Of a stretch of DNA of 64,000 nt, positions 56,076-64,000 are shown piece after piece. Origin of the DNA: Athripsodes cinereus (Eukaryota; Arthropoda; Insecta; Trichoptera; Leptoceridae); assembly GCA_947579605.1 (NCBI GenBank), contig OX388316.1:16929290-16993289 (forward strand). Direction: 5' to 3'. The position numbers and the translations under genes were made by a program. The notes below the pieces were generated by a model, which worked only from the letters and a program-made list of their open reading frames with translations, was not told where the DNA came from and searched no databases. Position 1 is the stretch's first letter. Each line of letters opens with the position of its first letter.

Positions 56076-56291
56076 TCACAAATTTCTTTTCTCCAGAACA
56101 CTTTTCTTAAGTTTTTTTTTGAACGAAATTAAATTATTAACTTCTTTTAAATCCTTTGGCAAAGCATTGTAACTCAATACCGCTTTATAGTAAAAGCTAT
56201 TTCTCTCTATATTTGTTCTTGGGTTTGCATTTCTTATGTCGTCTCTACTCCTTGTACATCTCTCGTGCACATCTCTATTCAGCACCATCAA
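56076..56291 (-). pseudogene. LINE ORF2 C-terminal fragment
   Basis: Minus translation: RDVHERCTRSRDDIRN, NSFYYKAVLSYNALPKDLKE, FKKKLKKSVLEK. The YK....YN.LP.....N...FK..LK pattern is typical of the last ~60 residues of jockey/CR1-type LINE proteins. It ends with a stop at 56076, then a short 3' UTR towards 55975. Confidence 0.7.
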
Positions 56292-56445
56292 TTATCTCTC
56301 AATTACTTCAAAAAATCTTACTAGTTTACATAATTAAAGTTTTGAATTGGTTAATTTTTTCTTTCTTTTTTGACATTCGAACTCGTAAATATGTACAAGT
56401 ACCTATCAAACATTAAATATTTCATGGTGTAAGATATTATGTTGG

Positions 56446-56580
56446 GTTAGTTGGAAAAGATCGCGCCTTTGCGATAAACTCACCCTCTGTATATTGATTG
56501 TATCTAACTTGAATGTTTACCTTTTATATAATTGTTTGTTATCAATGTACAGTAAAGAGTGAATAAATAAATAAATATGT
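56446..56580 (+). mobile_element. LINE 3' end
   Basis: GGTTAGTTGGAAAAGATCGC, GATAAACTCACCCTCTGTAT, ending CAATGTACAGTAAAGAGTGA and AATAA repeats. Same family as 30556-30705. Confidence 0.75.
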
Positions 56581-56584
56581 AAAT

Positions 56585-59500
56585 ACTGAAATATTCTGAA
56601 AATAGCACTTACGTGAAATATCTAAAATTGTTGAAAAATGTATGTCAGGCGATACAAGATTAGATAAGTGAACCTATGTTATTTTTTTTTAAATCAAACA
56701 CCTTAGAATGAAGCTTCCATTAAGGTGTGTACGGGTATAGAGTGGAAAGATCAAATATAAATCAATAAGATCAACTTCAAATACTTTAAATTTACGAGTA
56801 GATATGAGCTTACGTCTATTGATATATAATGGGTTATTATCGAAGGCATTAGAAAGCCACCAAAGTAATCAAATTTTTACTAGATCTATGAAAGAGCTAT
56901 CAAGATAGACAAGTACCTGTTAAATGCACGTAAAATTGCCGACACCAAACCAGTGACTGAACCGTGAAAATGTCGAGGTAACATTGAAATTATAAAAAAG
57001 TAATAATTATATGGAAACCATTGTTACAAGGCAACGATCACAATAGATAGTCTACTATGTAATAAATATTATTACGATATAATAGCATATTATTATCGTT
57101 TGGTATGATTGTTATACAAACTGCCAAAATACATCACTGATCATACCCGTCAGACCTTGTTCACTTCAAATAGCAAACGGCGTCTTGTCTTTATTATTAC
57201 ATATTATCTCTCTTTAGTTTATACTAATTATTACCTATCTATGAACTATTGTATATCTTTTAATATCTCCCACAATACAATTGGTTAGCGGTTTTGTTAT
57301 ATTTATTAAATATACAGAAAGTTCTGTCTGACTAAAAAGCATATAGCCGGCCAACTTGTAGTTTAATGATGTTTTATGAGTGAAATTTTATGATAGTCTA
57401 CTTTTCACGATTAATTTTTTATTAAAAAAAAACAATAAGTAATATCTATAGATAACTATAATGGGACTGAAAATGACTTTTTCAAGATCATTGTTTACCT
57501 CGCATCACAGATACTAAATCCGATTGTATGCGATAGGTATGCATTAACGCATATTAAATTGGATGTTAATCGTCTAAAATGGATATACGAAAATGGCATT
57601 TGAAAACAATTTTAATAATATCAACATTATCATTATAATAATATCATAATTTTAGTACCTACTCAAAGGTATTGCATATTATATATAATAACAATAACTA
57701 ATAAATGTCTATTGTTACACGAAGCAGCATCGTGAAGATGTGCGATTACCTACGAATAATAATAAATTTATCTTCGTTTACCGATACTTATGAGAAATAT
57801 TCCTAATAATGAGAACGCTACAGTATGTTATTCGAGCTAATGTGTTCCTAACAATACCATCTGAATATAACGTATTAATACTCATAATATCAGTGAGGTA
57901 TTTATCCAAATGGTTCTGTTAATAGCTATCTATTTTTCTGCTTATAATGTTTGATACTACGTGCAAAGTATTGAACGCCACGATTAAGAGATTAACGCAT
58001 AAATGTGCTCTTTGTTTCTATAATTATTATTTTAAAAAAGTTATAGAATTAAAAATATTTTCCCATTATATTGATTTTTATTAAAAGAGTCGTCTTTCGT
58101 CTTCAAGGACATTGTCAATCAAGTACATTTATTGTTAATTTTATTATGGAATTCTACTACGTAAACATCGATCCGGTGATTAAATTAAAATAATAAATTT
58201 GATTCAACATATTTTAATACATTTATACTTGAATTCTTTACTAGACGCATCTAGTCAAGCTTTTCTCTTGTAGAAAATCAGATATATAAGTGTTACCTAA
58301 AAATATCAAAAGTATTAGAACTAGAAGTAAGGCATTCCGGTCTCAAACCTACTAAGGCACCGAGGTAACTTCACGACACACATAAATACTTCATGCGAAC
58401 TTAAGAAACCGCTTTCAGATGAAGTAATATTTTTTTTCGTATTTCTATAAAAATAATCAAATGAGATACCTATTAGTCAAAATATATTATGTTGATTAAT
58501 AGGATAAAATAAAAACAATGTATGACATCTAAAATAGGAAACCTCGTTGTAGTAATGTATTTTTCATACATAAAGCACTTTTTACTAGTACATAGACAAT
58601 ATAGCGATTAAAATGAACATCATAGATATTGTTTATTGTCTGCACATAAAATATTATGTAAAAATTATTATCATCGTCATAGTGCTTGCATTAACCTTGG
58701 ACTGGTTTAACCAAGCAAGGCGTGTGGAATAATTTTATGCCAAGGGAACATCAAAAATAGTGTAATATTGTTCTTCTTTATAAAAGTTACTTATGTATAT
58801 GTATAAAGATATTCCATCAATAATAATAATACCTAATAACAATACGCATACCAATCTATTTCAATCTTTGTCTTAATAATCGATTACTTATGCAGGGATG
58901 GCAAATATCTGTTTTTTTTAATATCAAATTTATCGTCTACTCACTGTCTTGTATTTGTACATATGGAGGACACTATAGAGAAAACAGATTAAGGGAAGGT
59001 TTCGTATAGTATAGAAGTATAATCAGGATGACGCTTATTAGATAGGATATTCGTTACACGAGTGACATTAAAAAAATCAGGTGTGACTATACATGGGTAA
59101 AGAATTTCTGATAACATTTTTTTTTCTCCAAGAGTCGTGTCTTCTGCGAAGGTAATATACCTACACAAAAATCAAAGTAAGTAAGTAAAACCCGATAGAC
59201 AGAAAAAATATCAGAATTTATTGTTTTCTACTATTTATTCTAATAATTCAAAACAGTATTGAAAAAATCAATATTTATAATGCATTTATTTTTTACATTT
59301 ATTTGAAAGCTTTTCTATTTTCAATTATAATTAAATGTGAATAAGCTGCGTAACATGGAAAATTACTGTGAAATGGTACATTTTACTTTTGTACTAAACA
59401 TTTAGTGACTAGTTTATCCACTATGTAAGAATGTAGGAAGAAAACATAAACGAGAATATTAATACGTAATATGTCTCAGTATAAAAATATTGATTGCTGT

Positions 59501-59740
59501 ATCTAATAACTATATTATTAATTAATACTTAATTTCTAATAACAAACAACTAATTATATTATGGGACATTCCATTTAAATTCTGTCATTTTGTTGAAGAT
59601 GTGGTGTACCTACTTATATTTATTAGATTTTATCAATCTACACGTTAAGAGTGATTCGCCTATATGTTTTGTAAAAAATAAGGATAGCGTTAATATAAAA
59701 TTCCGCATTTGAGTGCCGAGCATAAATTTTAATAAGACGA
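56585..59740. other. No gene recognised; one foldback-family scrap
   Basis: 58085-58180 (AGTCGTCTTTCGTCTTCAAG, GACATTGTCAATCAAG, TATGGAATTCTACTACGTAA) is a diverged single-arm relic of the family at 29292 and 59759. The rest is AT-rich with no recognisable gene. Confidence 0.45.
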
Positions 59741-59745
59741 AAAGC

Positions 59746-59980
59746 TGAAGATATTTTAAAACAGGTGTTTTATTCTACTAAAGATTATATTTTGTGAGAG
59801 AGACGTCTTTCGTCTTATGAGGACATTGTCAATCTTATGAGGAGGATTGACAATGTCCTCATAAGACGAAAGACGTCTCTCTCACAAAATATAATCTTTA
59901 GTAAAATAAAACACCTGTTTTATTTTTTCGATATGGAATTCTACTACCTTAACACCGACACAGTGAATGAAGATATTTTA
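59746..59980. mobile_element. Foldback retroelement (copy G) with 13-bp TSD
   Basis: The insert 59759-59967 (209 bp) is bounded by TGAAGATATTTTA. Arms AAACAGGTGTTTTATTCTAC..GAGACGTCTTTCGTC pair with the right half; GAA-AGACGTCT-C occurs in both arms. The centre differs from copy F (TTATGAGGA spacer). It ends CCGACACAGTG like copy F. Confidence 0.85.
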
Positions 59981-59984
59981 CAGA

Positions 59985-62300
59985 TTGTCTGGAAGAAATT
60001 ATGCTTCGCAATAAACATATGTAAAGATGTTAACTATACATACTTATCAACAAAGCTTGTATACTGTATAAAGATTTATTATTTATTTTTTATGTCACTT
60101 CCACTTGCAAAGTCAGCGTATCAACTGCATGTAAAAATATGCCATTGGTTTTTATAAGTATTTTTATCTCATCCTTGATTCAGCTGACTCACAGATATTG
60201 GTAACAGTTCACTGTGAATATCAAAGACTGTAAAGCGCACTTAAAATATTGTTTGAATGAAGATTATTCTCTAGTTGACTGCAATAATAATATTGTGAAG
60301 CTACTATCTAAATGTTACAGATACCCACCAGCAAAGTTGCTGTTTTGAATTCAATCAAGTTTTATTACAATAGAAGTATTCAAGTAGAGTAATCGATCAC
60401 CATATGGCAGCTGTTTCATAACTGTAATGAACAAGCTATCGTTAATTTACGTGGGAATGAATCATATATGACACCTACAAGTCTATTAGATGTTAATGAA
60501 TGTTTGGGTACTACCTGTAATTTTTCAAATCTACACTGAGAAAAATACTCACAACGGATCAGTGGTACGAACTATCAGATTATTGTTCCACGAAGTAAGA
60601 GTACATAAATGGTCAATGAAATAAAATGAAAATATTATGATTGGTTTATGGAAGATTGACTGATATCAATAAACTATATGAATATTCATAACTCTCGTTC
60701 ATGCACGATTTATTTCTTTAGTTCATTACTAAACCTAAATAAATTCATTACTAGGCTATTTTTACAGCCGGCAGGTACCTACAATAAATAAGATGGGATG
60801 TGTTTGTGTATACCATATTGTTTTATAATTTTTTGATATCCATAAAAATATCAAAATATATTTACAACTAGGAGTTTCCAATAAACGTATTTGTATTTAC
60901 ATTCTTGGGGATGTAAGAATAGAAGACTTAAAACAAAGCCCCGTTCAACAATAAATGAAAAAAAGCAAAGAAAATTACGAATGACGTTTAAAAAAATATT
61001 CATGTGATTAAAAAAAAATTCAAACAAAATCATTTTGTCATTGTATAGTTGACAAAATTAGTGACAGCAAAAAAGATTATTAAAAAAAAAATCTTATTTA
61101 AATGCCACATAATTTTTTTTATTTTGAATGTAGAAACAAAACCTACTATTACTAGTTGTGATCAGAGGAATATTTTAATGTACGTAAGATAAAATACACT
61201 AGTTTATAATATGTTGTTAATAAACTACTGATAAAAATAGTTAATATCACTCACGTCGTTCTGTAAACACATGATATCTATAGGTAAATAATCAATTCAT
61301 TTGATATTCTGTTATTTTATCCTTTCACTAGGTATATATACATGTATATATAGACACATACAGCAACTGCCAAGTTCAATAACATATCATAAGACTACTG
61401 TATTAACTAGTAAAATTGACACGAGAAAGGTGAAACTAATAAAAATGAAAAATAGTATTTCTTCGAACCTCATTTTGATTTTCTTTTATTTGTCATAGAA
61501 ACTGTACAAAGCCTTTGTTATCCTGATATTAGGTATGAATAATGATGTTCGAATACGTTTAACCAAAGTTACAACTAACAATCGAATGTTGGCGTTGCCA
61601 TTTTTTAATTGTTAGCCTATTTTTTAAGATAAGAGAGAAAACTCATGAAAGTCAGCTAAGGGTTAATGAATAATAGAGTAAATAATTAATTTGGAACAAT
61701 TAATAAACCTCGCGTTTAATAAAGAAAAAGTATGTTAAATTCCAACGAAAATAAACTGGTATTACCATCAATCTATGATGCCGATTTGATTTGTATACAA
61801 CTATGGATTCGTATCTGTTTATTGGAAAAAAAATTATGGCTAAGTTCAACTGAATATTTTCCTTAAACAATTCCTACGAATGTGTCAAAACATACATACA
61901 TACAAACAAATTAAAAAAAATATTATGATGATTAAATACGATATCAATTCTCCTATATACCTACCTTCATTAGGCTATTACAATTAATTACCTGCATACA
62001 TATATGATTTGCATAAAATTTATTTCTTTATGAGCGTTTGTAAAGTACCAATAAAATAGATATCGAAATTACCTGTACTGGAAGTAGGTACATAGACACA
62101 AACGTGTTTATATTTTATGCTATTTATTGAATTGGTATCACAATTAATACATATTATTTTATTGCATTCAATATCTACGTACACATAAGTTAATAAAGTG
62201 AAAATGTTATATTTGTTGTCCTGGATATTAATATAATTTTATAAATACAATTATATCATTAATTATATATATATATTTATTAATATGATATTAATTTTAT
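59985..62300. other. No gene; one foldback scrap
   Basis: 60533-60600 is a partial copy of the foldback at 53607 (CACTGAGAAAAATACTCACA, GGTACGAACTATCAGATTA). No credible open frame; several AT and poly(A) tracts. Confidence 0.45.
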
Positions 62301-62309
62301 TTAATACAC

Positions 62310-62530
62310 GTTACGTACACGGCACTCGGCAAAGAATTGGCTTCCCACTCTTTTCCGTAAATTTCCGAGTACCCTATAAATCTTCAACTCAGCAGTGAGG
62401 TTTGCCACCTATCCTGAATGTCTTATTTTTTTGTTGGCAAGAAAAGGACAGCTTATATGTTTATTACATCCAGCAGCGCTCTGGTTACCCTACTCGTGGG
62501 ATATGCCGTGATGATATTATAGTAGTTTAT
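62310..62530 (+). repeat. Dispersed repeat family D copy
   Basis: GGCAAAGAATTGGCTTCCCA, CACCTATCCTGAATGTCTTA, ACTCGTGGGATATGCCGTGA. Directly followed by a jockey-type LINE end. Confidence 0.8.
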
Positions 62531-62533
62531 CTA

Positions 62534-62870
62534 ATTTGGCGAAGAATTCTCCGACCAACAAGGCAATGGTCTTTTTTAATTTGTTGGCTCAAAACTACGA
62601 CATATTTTACCTATCTTACAGGGGATTAGTTGCCTTCATTGAGTCAACGAATATTCTATGGTGATCTTTTGTGTGTTTGTTATTTGATTTTTTGTGTGTA
62701 TGCATGTGTGTGTGTATATTTGATTTTATTTGCTTTTTGTTTTTATTTTGTTGTTTTTGAGTATTGTAAATATTGTGTAACTATAATAAGTTGTATCTCT
62801 TTGCACATCGCATTGGCTAAAAGCTGTAATGATGTGCAAAGTAACTTTAAAGAGAATAATAATAATACGT
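62534..62870 (+). mobile_element. 5'-truncated jockey-type LINE (3' end only)
   Basis: Corresponds to 39492-39780 of the intact element: AATTCTCCGACCAACAAGGC, TTTTTAATTTGTTGGCTCAA, GCATTGGCTAAAAGCTGTAA, ending in AATAATAATAAT. A G/T-rich insert (TGTGTGTATGCATGTGTGTG) lengthens the 3' UTR. Same family, slightly diverged. Confidence 0.9.
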
Positions 62871-63004
62871 GGTTAAAACCCCACAGGTAATTGTTTGAAA
62901 TGAACATCTTTATTCTAAAGTTACATTTAGGTATTTTATTTATTTATTTCCAATAATAAAGACGTATAGTACTATTTATTTTATTTTTAACCTAATACTA
63001 CTTC

Positions 63005-63150
63005 TATACCATCACGGTATATCTCTCAATTGGGTAAGCCAGTGGACTAGTTGCACATAATAAATATGCGGATTGTGTTTTCCTTGGCAGTATTTTTTTA
63101 AATACGTGCAAGATGGGTGGCATACCTCATCGCTTAATTGTAGATGTTAG
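63005..63150 (-). repeat. Dispersed repeat family D copy
   Basis: ACCATCACGGTATATCTCTC, GGTAAGCCAGTGGACTAGTTG, AGATGGGTGGCATACCTCAT. Confidence 0.8.
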
Positions 63151-63335
63151 TTGTCACAATCGTGAGGTTTTAGGAACACAGTTATTTTACAGATATCCAA
63201 GACAAAAAAAGAGTGGCAAACTTATTCTTTACCGGGAACATCATGAGTTAATAAACTAATAGGTAACAGATGTTCTAAAAAAAGGAATTTACCTACGAGC
63301 TTTCTCACTTTAAGTCATCAAAATCTTTTCCTTCA

Positions 63336-63409
63336 GTCTCAAAAATTAACTATTGGCTGTGTTCTTTCAGTGCTGTGAAAGAACACAGCCAATAGTTAAT
63401 TTTTGAGAC
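63336..63409. repeat. Perfect 34-bp-arm hairpin
   Basis: The arms GTCTCAAAAATTAACTATTG.. (63336-63369) and the exact reverse complement (63376-63409) flank a 6-base loop, GTGCTG. There is no mismatch, so it is recent or maintained. It is not similar to the other foldbacks. Confidence 0.95.
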
Positions 63410-63414
63410 ACAAA

Positions 63415-64000
63415 AAATATAATTTTGTTTGTAAAATTAATTGTTGTATAAGATCTTTTACGAAGTAACTAATAGAACATTTGAAATATTGAGACTTCTA
63501 TTATATGAACAACGACCTTCGTTGTGCTTTGCATAGTGCTTTGTATTGAATGGTGAACAAAGTTATTTAGTTAAGTAGATTTGAAACAGATTTACCTATC
63601 TATTTAACTATGTTAATATACTGATCACGAAATTCAAATTAAAAACTCGATTTTATAAACTTATAATGAATGACTTAGTAATTTGGTGACAATCGGGAAT
63701 TAACAAACGAAATTTATTTGATTCAATTAGTTCAACATAGATTTTATCATTCCATATTTTTTCAAGTTATTAAGGTAAGGGGGTGAGAAAACTAAAGTTC
63801 TATCATTGGTTTATACTGAAGCATATTCGATCATCCGTACAAAAAACATGATTAATGAGAAATTATTCCGTACCTACCTATATCTCCACCAATATACAAA
63901 GGCCAAATATATGTCTCAAAAATTTGAGGCTGGCTCTGCTGTAAGGGTTTTCTTTCCCTTTCCTTTTCGTCCTTCATGATCGCTTCATTATTTGTTTCAA
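63415..64000. other. No gene recognised
   Basis: AT-rich to the window end; the last ~80 bases are pyrimidine-richer but show no frame. Confidence 0.4.

Noticed and set aside
59837..60157. 106-codon plus-strand open frame
   Set aside because: Its first part is the arm of foldback copy G and the rest is AT-rich spacer.

Overview
The window is AT-rich, intron- and transposon-dominated insect DNA, most likely lepidopteran. Supporting signs are arthropod TATA plus TCAGT core promoters, tRNA-derived SINEs with the lepidopteran type of tail (a conserved CTTAGTTTGGGACTA block), the frequent TAGGTACCTAC-type word, jockey- and RTE-like LINEs ending in AAT or TAGA/TATG repeats, and a midgut-type dsRNA-degrading nuclease. 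The species cannot be named from the sequence.

Only two host genes are supported. (1) A complete five-exon gene on the minus strand (11543 to 6551) encodes a 415-residue secreted DNA/RNA non-specific endonuclease (insect dsRNase). It has its own TATA box, initiator and poly(A) signal. The left edge of the window starts with the ATG and an almost superimposable promoter of a second copy, so the locus is a head-to-tail dsRNase array. Flanking blocks (7-430 with 11544-11770; 2700-3660 with 14920-16840) share the duplication. (2) At 17334-18262, minus strand, lies the 3' terminal exon of an unrecognised low-complexity protein with a lysine-rich tail; its upstream exons were not found.

Everything else is repeats. 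A ~316-bp tandem array sits in dsRNase intron 3 and its inverted relative lies upstream of the promoter. A dispersed repeat family recurs about 12 times. There are two SINE families, three hAT-type short elements (two with perfect 8-bp target duplications, one with 7 of 8 bases matching), one Helitron-like element, one solo LTR with a perfect 5-bp duplication, a large foldback element, and many LINE pieces. A jockey-type LINE with an intact reverse transcriptase (37112-39780) has inserted into an older RTE-like LINE.

The most unusual feature is a set of short retroposed units (at 1515-1626, 9040-9200, 10832-11376, 15448-15545, 29292-29490, 48101-48355 and 59759-59967). Most are foldbacks, and five have clear 11-14-bp target duplications. 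They carry hammerhead-ribozyme-like cores: CTGATGA, then a hairpin, then GAA followed by a 6-8-nt palindrome, although some copies keep only the GAA-palindrome half. I interpret them as Penelope-like pseudo-LTR or retrozyme-like relics. No CRISPR array, operon, rRNA or functional tRNA gene was seen.
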